Positions 1 through 8,564 of a stretch of 64,000 nucleotides of DNA are shown piece by piece; the stretch's first letter is position 1; each line of letters begins with the position of its first letter. Location of the stretch: positions 1 through 64,000 of the forward strand of contig NZ_JACAOD020000006.1 of NCBI RefSeq assembly GCF_016876135.2, in the 5' to 3' direction. The DNA comes from Candidatus Phytoplasma meliae (GTDB taxonomy: Bacteria > Bacillota_I > Bacilli_A > Acholeplasmatales > Acholeplasmataceae). The notes beneath the pieces are model-generated. The model was given only the letters and a program-made list of their open reading frames with translations. It was not told the DNA's origin and made no database searches. Position numbers and translations under genes: made by a program.

Positions 1-714
1 GATTTGCGATTCTTGGTTTAATATTTCTTCACTTTGAGTTTTGATCACATCTGCTTGTTTTTGAAGTTTGTGAGCTTGTTCTAAAATTTGTTTTTCTAGT
101 TTTTTATATTCTTGTTGCAAACTTTGATGTTGGTTGTTTGCGTTTATATTGATTTTTGAATTATTGATTTCTTGTTCTTTTTCTTGTAAAATTGCAAAAT
201 TATCAATTAAAAACTGAACATAAGTTTTAGAAACAAAAGAAAAATTAGAAGGGGACCACATGCTCCATGAAAATTCTTTCGGACTGGAAAAATTATTTGC
301 TTTTGCTTGTAAATAATGTTTATAATTTTTGAAATCTGTTGGATTACCAGGAAAAGCAAAAATATATTCATGTGCGTTAAAAACAGTTTGTTGAATAGAA
401 CCCTTGAATTCATCTATGATATTGTGAGATTCCATCAATTCTAAATTATATAACAAATCATCTTTCTTTTGGTTATCAAAATCATCGAAATTGCTGATAA
501 ATTCTTGAGAAATTAAATTTATGATTTTAATTAATAATTTATCATTGCTTTTTAATTTATTAGGAAAATTATGCATTAATGTGTCGACAACTTTGAATTT
601 TTTTATGATATCTTGATTTTTTGTTATATCTAAAGCAAAAATATTAATTGTGCATGTAGATAAAAATATAAAAAGTATAAAAAAAATAAAAGTATGTTTT
701 ACTTTGGTGTTCAT
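1..714 (-). CDS. Secreted coiled-coil protein, partial (C-terminus off the left edge)
   Basis: The minus frame is open from an ATG at 712-714 to the window edge, giving 238 codons with no stop. The N-terminus is a clear Sec signal: MNTKVKHT, about 14 hydrophobic residues, then a possible cleavage site after NIFA near residue 27. LSTC at residues 18-21 only loosely resembles a lipobox. Residues 30-170 are polar and probably helical. From about residue 175 the chain is rich in Q, E and K (LQQEYKKLEKQ, LEQAHKLQKQ) and should form a coiled coil that continues beyond the window. An AAAGGTG lies about 16 nt before the ATG. I recognise no named family. A secreted or surface-bound host-interaction protein is an inference from the signal peptide. 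Confidence 0.75.
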   Translation of the reverse strand, partial: MNTKVKHTFIFFILFIFLSTCTINIFALDITKNQDIIKKFKVVDTLMHNFPNKLKSNDKLLIKIINLISQEFISNFDDFDNQKKDDLLYNLELMESHNIIDEFKGSIQQTVFNAHEYIFAFPGNPTDFKNYKHYLQAKANNFSSPKEFSWSMWSPSNFSFVSKTYVQFLIDNFAILQEKEQEINNSKININANNQHQSLQQEYKKLEKQILEQAHKLQKQADVIKTQSEEILNQESQI

Positions 715-1863
715 TGTGTGTTTATTTGCGAAAACACCTTTCTAATACGAGAAAAATTTAATAGTTTAATGTGAAATATAAAAAATTTAAATATTGTATT
801 TTATAAAAATTAAAATCGAGATAGAATTACTGTGATTGTGTTTAATGTTTATCAGAAGATTTTTAAACTACTGTGTAAGTGATTGTCTGAGATACAGTAC
901 TTTGCTTACCTTGATTGGACAAATAATAAGTTAAACAAAAGGGGTGTTATTATTGCTAACTAATTCAAATTATTTATCAAAAAAACTTGTATCTTTTAAA
1001 AAAGAATAAAAATCAAGAAAAATAGGGATAACAAAGAAGGGGTGATTATAATAATTGCATAAATTTAAATTAGGTTACATCAAAATGTATGTATGTAATA
1101 GTTTATGATAACTTATCAAGGGAAATTGTGCAAAAAAATGTGCATATAAGGAACAAAAAAAGAACAAAATTAACCAGTCAAATGTGAACCATTTCAAAAA
1201 TACTGCAAGAGTTGCCAATGGCAATTTTGTAAAAAATTTATAAGAATTGTCGTTAATTGCAAACAACTGTCTCCCTTTTTTATTCTAGATGAAAGCCATA
1301 ACATTTAAATTATTTTTTTGAATTTGAGTTAGAAATTATTTCAAAGAAACGGGATTGATTTGGTGATTATACTTTTCTTTATTATTCTTTTGTGTTATAT
1401 ATTTTTTTTATTATTAAAATTAAAAATGAAGCATATCATTAATTACTGTATGTGTAAATTAAGTTGATTAGTTAGTTAGTTATCAAGGAACTTATTCGCC
1501 CTAAATAATTTTATAAAAAAATAATTTTATTGTTTATAAATCGCTAATTAATTATATCATAAATAATTTTATTATTGATGTTTTTTTGAATAATTTTTTC
1601 AAATTTGAAAAAATAGAAACAATTTAAGAATTGAATAATTAAAAGTTCAATATTGTTTACTACAAGTAAAACAAAAAAAGAAGCTTAGAAAAGCTTCTTT
1701 AAATTTGTTATATTTATTAAATTTTGTATTTTTGGCGTGTTTTAGTTTTTATATGTATTAAAAGTTCGCTTAAAATCAAAAGAAAAGATAAATATGTCTA
1801 ATATTAAGAACTGTAAAATGTTGGATAAAATTATTGGTAAAAAAATTGAATTGTGTTTTTTAA
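715..1863. other. Long AT-rich stretch without a convincing gene
   Basis: About 1.15 kb between the secreted-protein gene and pgi. A 63-codon minus-strand open frame at 1075-1266 (rich in F and L) has no good ribosome binding site and no recognisable family, so I do not call it. The stretch holds the upstream region of the left gene, G-rich purine patches near 937-945 and 1035-1045, a TTAG triplication near 1470, and the pgi terminator at 1677-1700. It may be decayed gene remains. Confidence 0.6.
1677..1700 (-). terminator. Rho-independent terminator for pgi
   Basis: Inverted repeat AAGAAGCTT / AAGCTTCTT around a short loop. Read on the minus strand it is followed by a run of seven T. It lies about 165 nt downstream of the pgi stop. 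Confidence 0.75.
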
Positions 1864-3147
1864 CTATTTTTTAAGCAAAGAAAACATTTTTTGTTTATAT
1901 ATTTCTACACCTGGTTGATTAAAAGGATTAATCCCTAGTAAATAACCAGACATGGCACAAGCTTTTTTAAAGAAATAAACTAAGTATCCAAAATGAAATT
2001 CATCCAAAGTAGGAATAATAATTTCTAAATTAGGAACATCTCCTTCAATATGAGCTTGTTTAGTTGCTTGAAGAATTTTTTGATTGATTTCGGAATAAGA
2101 TTTATTAGCTATATAATTTAAATTATCTAATTCATTTGAAATTTCAGGAATGATGCAATCATCTTTCATAGTTTCTACATTTAAAATAGTTTCAAATAAG
2201 ATTTTAGAACCTTCTTGAATAAATTGCCCTAAAGAATGAAGGTCAGTAGAATTGTTGATAGCGCCCACAAATAAGCCTTTATCTTCTTTTCCTTCAGATT
2301 CTGCAAACAATTGTTTCCACCAATCTGAAAAAGCAAGTAAATGCGGTTCATAAGTTACTAATAATTCCATTTTTTTGTTTAATTTTGTATGCAACAAATT
2401 TCTAATTAAAGCATATTGATAAGCTTGATTTTGGTCAATGTCGTCTGAAGAAGCATCATTAAAAGCTTTTAATGCGCCTTGTAACATGGCGTCAACATTT
2501 AAATTAGCAAATACAAAAGGGAGCATGCCTACGCTAGTAAAAACACTAAATCTTCCACCAATAGAGTCGGGAATCACAAACATTTGATATCCTTCTTTTT
2601 TAGCTAAATGAAACAAAGTTCCTTTTTGTTTATCTGTGGTTGCAAAAATAAAGTTTTTGGAATTATCTTTTCCGTATTTGATTTCTATTTCTTTTTTAAG
2701 AATACGAAAAGCTAAAGCGGGTTCTAAAGTGGTTCCTGATTTAGAAATTACATTAATAGCCCAATTTTTATCTTTTAAATATTTTAAAAGATTGGTTAAA
2801 TAATTACCTGAGACTTGGTGTCCTGCAAAAATTATTTCAGGTTTAGTTTTTTGAAATGGTGTTTGAAGAAATTCTATTCCAGCTTTGGCCCCTAAATAAG
2901 AACCGCCGATGCCAATAACTACTAAAACATCTAAATTAGTATGTTTTTGTTTTAATTGTTTAATTTTATCCAATTCTTGGCGGTCATAATGCAACGGCCA
3001 TTCTAACCAACCTAAAAATTGATTTTTAATGGTTTGATCATGATGTAATTTTTGATGAATGGTTTTTATTTGAGAGATAAAAGTTTTTTTTTGTTCATCC
3101 CAATTTAAAAAATTTTCGATTCCATTAAAATTTAGCTTTAAACTCAT
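1864..3147 (-). CDS. pgi: Glucose-6-phosphate isomerase
   Basis: Interconverts glucose-6-phosphate and fructose-6-phosphate in cytosolic glycolysis. The 427-residue length fits the short bacterial PGI form. Visible family features are VVIGIGGSYLGAKAG (about residues 75-89), the sugar-phosphate loop VISKSGTTLEPALAFR (about 133-148), GGRFSVFTSVG (about 197-207), and LGQFIQEGSK. The start is an ATG with a good AAGGAG about 7 nt upstream. A MATE exporter and pfkA lie upstream on the same strand, so two early glycolytic genes sit close together. A terminator follows at 1677-1700. Nothing in the sequence suggests loss of function. Confidence 0.97.
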   Translation of the reverse strand: MSLKLNFNGIENFLNWDEQKKTFISQIKTIHQKLHHDQTIKNQFLGWLEWPLHYDRQELDKIKQLKQKHTNLDVLVVIGIGGSYLGAKAGIEFLQTPFQKTKPEIIFAGHQVSGNYLTNLLKYLKDKNWAINVISKSGTTLEPALAFRILKKEIEIKYGKDNSKNFIFATTDKQKGTLFHLAKKEGYQMFVIPDSIGGRFSVFTSVGMLPFVFANLNVDAMLQGALKAFNDASSDDIDQNQAYQYALIRNLLHTKLNKKMELLVTYEPHLLAFSDWWKQLFAESEGKEDKGLFVGAINNSTDLHSLGQFIQEGSKILFETILNVETMKDDCIIPEISNELDNLNYIANKSYSEINQKILQATKQAHIEGDVPNLEIIIPTLDEFHFGYLVYFFKKACAMSGYLLGINPFNQPGVEIYKQKMFSLLKK

Positions 3148-3308
3148 TTTTGAGCTCCTTAATTTTTTTCATAACTAGAATATAAATTCCTAGTTCTTTA
3201 TGTTTTAAAATGTATTAAAAAAAGAAATTATAATTGGTTTTGATGATAAAAATTTATATAAATCTTTATTTAAAAAACTTGCGCAAAAATATTTTATTGC
3301 GTTTTTAT

Positions 3309-4766
3309 TTAGTTTTCGTTAATTGTATCTTTTTGAGTTTTTGAAATACGTTTGTTTTTTCGTAAAAAAGCAATAAAGATAATGGTAGTTATTGTTAAAA
3401 CAATTGTATTGCTACCGAAAGTACTTAATCCGAATTGATGAGCAAAGGAAAGAGGATCGCCTTTTGGAGCAAGTTCGTGTAATACAAAAAGAATAGTTCC
3501 TCTTGCAAGTACTCTTATAAGGTTCATCCAAAAAATAAGATTAGCTTTCTTTTTATAAGATAAGATATAACCCATCATAATAGAAGCCCAAATGGAAGTA
3601 AATAAAGAAGTTCCTTCCCAAAACAAAATGATATTAAAATTATCTTTTTCTGTGTCACTGAAAGTTTTGTTAGGTTTTAACAAGTGAAGGAGTTTTTCTC
3701 CTAAAAAATAATTTGATAATAAACCTAAGGTACCAATAATTAAAGTGGCGTAAAAAACAGTTTTAAAAATTTTAAAAGTTTTGCGGTTGCTTTCAACAGC
3801 AACACTTCGTGAAACCATTGCAGATTGTGGATCTTCTAAAGATTGAGAAATGGCGTAAAAAATGCCATTAACAACTGCAACTAATCCAGAAATAGCTACT
3901 AAATCTGAATAATAATCGGTAACCATATCAAGAATGAATTTTTTACCAATTTCATAAGTTACTTTTCCTATAATTAAAACCCCCGCTAACTTCAACATTG
4001 TTTTAACTATATTTTTAGAAAAAGTCAAGTTTTTAAATCTTAATTGAAAAGGATTTTTAGGACTAAGCATGCAATAAAAAGCAATACAAGTAATTAATAA
4101 ATTAGATAGTAAATCAGCCAAAGCCAAATCAGTTACTTGAACTGTTCCTGGAGCTTTTGAAAATTTATAAATAAAGGAAATAAGGATTCTAACAGTAATT
4201 AATAAAATATTTAGAAACAAAATAAATTTATTTTTATTTTTAGCAAGTTCTAAGCCGATAAAAACAGCATTAATGGTGATAAAAACAAAAGTAATCAAAG
4301 AATAATGATAATATAGCAATCCACCATCAGAACGATATTCACGTTTTAGAAATATATCTCCTAAAAAACCAGGCAATAAAGCGCCTAATTCTAAAAAAAG
4401 TAAACATAAGAAAGAAATGGAAGCAGCCAATAAAAAAGCTAAAGTAGCATATTGTTTTGCTTGTTTCATGTTTTGTTTTTTATATTCGCGCGCTACTAAA
4501 ACTACTCCAGCTCCTCCTAAAGAAACAGCAATACTTTGAAGGATTTTTTTAATTTGCTTCATGTAAGTAATGGTGCTATCTACATTTTTTGCTTTGCCAG
4601 TATCACCAATAATAGCAAAATCAATAGAAGTTCCTAAATGTTGGAACATCAAATAAATAGCAATAGGAATGGTAAGAATAATTAAATTTCTCAAAATAGA
4701 ACCTTTAAAAATAGTTTCCTGTTTTGCAGGAAGGTTCTCCCCTATATTTATATTGTTGGTAGTCAT
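3309..4766 (-). CDS. MATE family multidrug efflux protein
   Basis: A 485-residue polytopic membrane protein with about 12 hydrophobic segments. The N-terminal half carries LIILTIPIAIYLMFQHLGTS and the segment SLGGAGVVLVAREYKKQN, which match the MatE fold of Na+- or H+-coupled exporters (NorM/DinF type). Family knowledge suggests export of cationic toxic compounds; the substrate cannot be read from the sequence. The start codon is an ATG with no close Shine-Dalgarno. An AGAGG about 17 nt upstream lies inside a small inverted repeat (4774-4789). The gene sits between pfkA and pgi on the same strand, with gaps that allow its own promoter. Confidence 0.85.
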   Translation of the reverse strand: MTTNNINIGENLPAKQETIFKGSILRNLIILTIPIAIYLMFQHLGTSIDFAIIGDTGKAKNVDSTITYMKQIKKILQSIAVSLGGAGVVLVAREYKKQNMKQAKQYATLAFLLAASISFLCLLFLELGALLPGFLGDIFLKREYRSDGGLLYYHYSLITFVFITINAVFIGLELAKNKNKFILFLNILLITVRILISFIYKFSKAPGTVQVTDLALADLLSNLLITCIAFYCMLSPKNPFQLRFKNLTFSKNIVKTMLKLAGVLIIGKVTYEIGKKFILDMVTDYYSDLVAISGLVAVVNGIFYAISQSLEDPQSAMVSRSVAVESNRKTFKIFKTVFYATLIIGTLGLLSNYFLGEKLLHLLKPNKTFSDTEKDNFNIILFWEGTSLFTSIWASIMMGYILSYKKKANLIFWMNLIRVLARGTILFVLHELAPKGDPLSFAHQFGLSTFGSNTIVLTITTIIFIAFLRKNKRISKTQKDTINEN

Positions 4767-4773
4767 AAAATAA

Positions 4774-4789
4774 TAAAGAGACCTCTTTA
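4774..4789. promoter_or_regulatory. Small inverted repeat in the MATE leader
   Basis: TAAAGAG and CTCTTTA separated by two bases, 8 nt upstream of the MATE start codon, overlapping the only AGAGG-like ribosome site. It could be an operator or a weak mRNA hairpin. Only the symmetry is seen. Confidence 0.3.
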
Positions 4790-4850
4790 GCTTTCATTTT
4801 TTTATTTATATCAAAATAAGCTGTTTGTGATCTGAAAATTAATTGAAAAA

Positions 4851-5831
4851 TTAATTAGGTAATAATTTTGATATTGCATTATACAATCTATATTGTTCTT
4901 CTTGATGATGACAAATTTTTTCAAAATCTACATGAACTAAGTGCAGTCCTTGTAGGCCAACTCCACAATTAGAAACATCTTTTTGCAACAATTCAACAGC
5001 ATAACTACCCATGCGAGTAGCTAATACTAAATCTTCAGAAGTAGGTTTGCCACCTCTTTGAATATGTCCCAAAATTTGAGCTCTCGTTTCAAAATTACTG
5101 TGTTGTTCAATTTCTTTAGCCAAAGCATTAATATCAAAAATATGTTCAGTCACCACAATAACGGCACATCTTTGTTTAGCTTCTTTTAAAGATTTAATTT
5201 TAGCAAAAATAGCTTCTTTATTTAAAAGATGTTCGCGAGTTACAATTAAATCAGCACTAGTAGCAATTCCGCCATATAAAGCTAAATCACCCTTATCGCG
5301 GCCCATAACTTCAATAATACTACATCTATTATGAGAAATCGAAGTATCACGCAATTTTAAAACAGCATCAACTACGTTACTTAAAGCAGTGCTAAAACCA
5401 ATTGTAAAATCAGTATAATCAATGTCATTATCAATGGTAGCAGGCAATCCCACACATTGAATACCCACTTCTTGTAATTTCATAGCCCCTTTATAAGAAC
5501 CATCGCCGCCAATAACAATTAATTTATTAATCCCTAATTTTTGCAAATTACGTGCACATTGTTCTCTAATTTCTAAATTTTGTTGAAAAGGAATGAAACG
5601 AGAAGTCCCTAAAAAAGTTCCTGATACATTAATATTGTATGGAAGTGTTTTTGGTTCTAAAAGTTCTATTTCATTACGATATAAACCCAAGTATCCATCG
5701 CGAACACCATAAACTTGTAACCCTTGTTTACTCCCTTCTAAAACAACAGACCTGATGGCAGCATTCATCCCAGGAGCATCACCACCTGAAGTTAAAACAG
5801 CAATTTTTTTACATTCTTTTAAGTTTTTCAT
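4851..5831 (-). CDS. pfkA: 6-phosphofructokinase
   Basis: Phosphorylates fructose-6-phosphate with ATP, the committed step of glycolysis. The ATP-binding loop is IAVLTSGGDAPGMNAAIR near the N-terminus. Further motifs are VIGGDGSYKGAM, the active-site PATIDNDIDYTDFTIGFSTA, the substrate loop EVMGRDKGDLALYGG, and LGHIQRGG. I chose the ATG at 5829-5831 (326 residues, close to the usual 319). An in-frame TTG at 5886-5888 would add 19 residues that have no counterpart in the family and no ribosome site. The MATE gene follows on the same strand. Confidence 0.96.
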   Translation of the reverse strand: MKNLKECKKIAVLTSGGDAPGMNAAIRSVVLEGSKQGLQVYGVRDGYLGLYRNEIELLEPKTLPYNINVSGTFLGTSRFIPFQQNLEIREQCARNLQKLGINKLIVIGGDGSYKGAMKLQEVGIQCVGLPATIDNDIDYTDFTIGFSTALSNVVDAVLKLRDTSISHNRCSIIEVMGRDKGDLALYGGIATSADLIVTREHLLNKEAIFAKIKSLKEAKQRCAVIVVTEHIFDINALAKEIEQHSNFETRAQILGHIQRGGKPTSEDLVLATRMGSYAVELLQKDVSNCGVGLQGLHLVHVDFEKICHHQEEQYRLYNAISKLLPN

Positions 5832-6880
5832 TGTTATATATTCAAACCTCTTTTTTATATATTTTTTATAATTTGGCAATTTTGGCAATTATTTGTTAGG
5901 ATTTAATTCTTCTTTAATTCAAAATAATTTAATTTATTGTTTGCGTTTGCTTATTTAGTTTTCTTATTTATTAATTGCATGTACACAAAATATGTAACAA
6001 TTATGCAAGAAAAGCGATGCGATATAGAAGTAGGAAATAGGAGGATGGGGGGAATATAAAACAAAAGAAACAAAGGGGATGGAGGAAATAAATAATAAAA
6101 ATAAATCAACATTATTTCTTAGGGTTTAAAAAATATTGGGATCAAAAAAAGCAAAAACTATTAAAACCTTAAGAAAATGATAAGTTTATTAAAATTTTAA
6201 AAAGATAAAAACAAAAAATACAAATAATTAAAAAACATCACAGAAATTATAATAACTATCATATTTTAAAAAACATATGTTTGTTTGAACCTTTCTTAGT
6301 CTTAGTTAAATTTAAAGAGGTTATAAATATAACAAAAATATTTTAATTATTGCAGTTATTTTTAAATAATTTCTCCCAATATAATAGTAAATATCTTCAA
6401 TAATCGTTTATTTTAATAAAACATCATCATAATCATAAAGTTTTATAACTTCACAAAATATTAACGTTTTACCAAAAATTAAAAACTAAATATCAAATAT
6501 TTGGGAATATTTGAAATTATTTTAATACTAATTATATAAACTGTGATTATTTTAATTTTTCTCATTAACTACATTTTTATTTTATAAAAAAAAGATCAAT
6601 ATTGCAATCAAAATGTATGAAATTATGTTAATTTTGCATAAAAAGATCATTTTACATTCGAAAATTTGATTTTTATCAAACAAACATCTTCATAAAGTAT
6701 TTATAAAAAACGAATAACCTTTCAATAGTTTAATAGTTTTAAATTATTCATAATTAAGATCTTAAATATCGATCATAATTAAAAAATTAAAAAAGCAAAC
6801 AAATTACATTTTCCATCTTTAATTATATACAATATTTTAACATCTTTTCCATTATTTTAAATATCAAAATAATTTATTTA

Positions 6881-6912
6881 CTCAGTTAGACCAATAAGGT
6901 TAGACTTTTTTT
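6881..6912 (+). repeat. Dispersed 29-nt element, copy A
   Basis: Begins CTCAGTTAGACC and ends GGTTAGACTTTTTTT. Near-identical copies lie at 23872-23900 (B) and 48736-48764 (C). All three keep the order CTCAGTTAG, a short A-rich middle, then TTAGACTTTT. Its origin is unknown. Confidence 0.65.
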
Positions 6913-6988
6913 AAAAAATGTCAAAAAAACAGAACACCCCATTAATTGTATAAAATTCTATTTTTCATTATTTTTTGTTCTTTTTAAA

Positions 6989-6997
6989 TGATATAAT
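6989..6997 (+). promoter_or_regulatory. Extended -10 promoter of the nusA operon
   Basis: TGATATAAT (TG-N plus a consensus TATAAT), about 190 nt before the nusA start. No good -35 box is visible. Confidence 0.55.
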
Positions 6998-7030
6998 AAA
7001 GTTATGAGTTGTTTTATTTTTCGAAAATAG

Positions 7031-7060
7031 AAGTGGTACTTATTCAAGTTACTACTTTTT
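7031..7060 (+). promoter_or_regulatory. Terminator-like hairpin in the nusA leader (possible attenuator)
   Basis: AAGTGGTAC and GTTACTACTT pair with one G-U and one bulge around an 8-nt loop, followed by six T. It lies between the promoter and the start codon, where it could end transcripts early. NusA feedback on its own leader is known in other bacteria; here it is inference. Confidence 0.45.
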
Positions 7061-7185
7061 TAATTTTAATATCTCATTTTATTTCAATTTACATTTCAAA
7101 GTTATGCTAAGTTTTATATTTTTGTTAAATTATTTCTATAAAGATAAAAAGCATTGGCTATATGATATATTAGGAGGTTTGACAT

Positions 7186-8259
7186 TTGATTAGTAAAAAT
7201 TTTTTTAAATTTTTGAATAAAATAGTTCAGGAAAGAGATTTACCAAAAAACGATGTTGTTGATGCTTTTATTAAAGGTTTAACTTCTGGTTGCAAAAAAA
7301 ACCATCGTGTTAAAAGTTGTCGTGTGCATTTAAAAGAAGATAAAAGCGAAATTCTTTTGTATAAACAATTTTTAGTAACCGATGAAACAAACATTCACAC
7401 CATTAATTTAAAAGAATGGACTCCGATTGATTTAAACGAAGCTCAAAAAATTAAACCACATGCTAAAGTGGGGCAAATAATCGATATTAAAATTGATCCC
7501 AAAGATTTTAATTTATACGCCATTAAGGAATTCAAAAATCAATTTAACGAAGAGTTAACCAAGAAAAAAAGAGAAAATATTTATCACTTTTTTAAAACAC
7601 AAGAGGGAAAATTAATCAGCGCTAAAATTATTTCCGAAAATGAAAAATTTTATAATTTAGAATTGGAAAAAGAAATAACTACTTTGCTGCCTAAAAAAGA
7701 AGTTTCTGCTAACAATCTTTTGCATGTTGGCGAAAGAATTCAAGTTTTTTTATCAGAAGTAAGAAAAACAACAAAATGGCCTAAAATTTTTGTAAGTCAT
7801 AATCACGTAGGTTTAGTTGTAAAAGTATTTGAAGAAAATATTGCAGAAATTCAAGAAGGAATTGTTAAAATAATGGCAATCGCTCGTATTTCTGGAGAAC
7901 GCACTAAAATAGGATTATCTTCTGAGGATCCTCAAGTAGATCCAATTGGTTCTTGTATTGGTCCTAATAGCAAACGTATTAAACATATTATTAAAATATT
8001 AAAAGGAGAAAAAATCGATTTATTTAAATGGAGCAAAGACCCTGAAGAATTAATTAGCAACGCTCTTAAACCTGCTCAATGCATCAACGTTATCATTAAA
8101 AACAATATTAATAAATATGCTTTAGCTATTATTCCAGATGACCAATTTTCTTTAGCTATCGGGAAATTAGGAAAAAATGTTAAATTAGCTGTTGAAGTAA
8201 CTAAGTGGAATATTGATATTAAAACTTTGTCTCAAGCTCAAGAAGAAGGGATTATATAA
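7186..8259 (+). CDS. nusA: Transcription elongation factor NusA
   Basis: Binds RNA polymerase and nascent RNA to control pausing, termination and antitermination. The 357 residues cover the N-terminal polymerase-binding domain (about 1-125), the S1 domain (about 130-195, with GKLISAKI and LGERIQVFLSEV-like strands) and two KH domains. KH1 carries ARISGERTKIGL and GSCIGPNSKRIK; KH2 carries AIGKLGKNVKLAVE. C-terminal acidic repeats are absent, as in Firmicutes. The start is a TTG, fixed by AGGAGG 8 nt upstream. In related bacteria rimP precedes nusA; here it does not. ylxR follows after 9 nt. Confidence 0.95.
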   Translation: MISKNFFKFLNKIVQERDLPKNDVVDAFIKGLTSGCKKNHRVKSCRVHLKEDKSEILLYKQFLVTDETNIHTINLKEWTPIDLNEAQKIKPHAKVGQIIDIKIDPKDFNLYAIKEFKNQFNEELTKKKRENIYHFFKTQEGKLISAKIISENEKFYNLELEKEITTLLPKKEVSANNLLHVGERIQVFLSEVRKTTKWPKIFVSHNHVGLVVKVFEENIAEIQEGIVKIMAIARISGERTKIGLSSEDPQVDPIGSCIGPNSKRIKHIIKILKGEKIDLFKWSKDPEELISNALKPAQCINVIIKNNINKYALAIIPDDQFSLAIGKLGKNVKLAVEVTKWNIDIKTLSQAQEEGII

Positions 8260-8268
8260 AATTTATCA

Positions 8269-8526
8269 ATGAAAATTTTAAGAACATGTATAGTTTCTAA
8301 AAAACTTCATAACCCGCGCGACATGATTAGAATTAACGCTTCTAAAGACGGCCAGGTTACAATCGATTATCAACAAAAGCTCAAAGGAAGAGGAGCGTAT
8401 TTGAGTTTTCAAAGTCAATATGTTCTTGTGGCTCAAAAAAGAAAACTTTTGGACCAAAAATTAAAAACTTCAGTTCCTCAAGAAATTTATCAAATACTTT
8501 TTCATTTTATGACATCAAAAAATTAA
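8269..8526 (+). CDS. ylxR: YlxR family RNA-binding protein
   Basis: An 85-residue DUF448/YlxR protein. The N-terminus has the family RTCIVSKK pattern (usually R-x-C-x-x-(C/S)), and the conserved KGRGAYLS loop follows at about residues 40-47. It sits between nusA and infB, the invariant position of this family in Firmicutes. YlxR proteins are thought to bind nucleic acid, and roles in RNase P modulation and regulation have been proposed in other species. The start ATG lies 9 nt after the nusA stop, so it is probably translationally coupled. Confidence 0.9.
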   Translation: MKILRTCIVSKKLHNPRDMIRINASKDGQVTIDYQQKLKGRGAYLSFQSQYVLVAQKRKLLDQKLKTSVPQEIYQILFHFMTSKN

Positions 8527-8564
8527 TAATTTATCTCAAATACCAATAAAAGGAGGGGCGTTAA

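Larger units (their letters stand above)
5889..7185. other. 1.3-kb AT-rich intergenic region
   Basis: It separates divergently transcribed pfkA and nusA. I see no coding frame of note. It contains a purine/G-rich patch around 6010-6090, one copy of a dispersed 29-nt element (6881-6910), an extended -10 promoter for nusA (6989-6997), and a terminator-like hairpin in the nusA leader (7031-7060). I saw no DnaA-box cluster, so I do not call an origin. Confidence 0.6.

Noticed and set aside
1075..1266. 63-codon minus-strand open frame rich in Phe and Leu
   Set aside because: No ribosome site, no family, and composition expected of random AT-rich sequence.
5889..7185. Possible replication origin in the AT-rich gap
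   Set aside because: No dnaA or dnaN neighbour and no DnaA-box cluster seen on reading.
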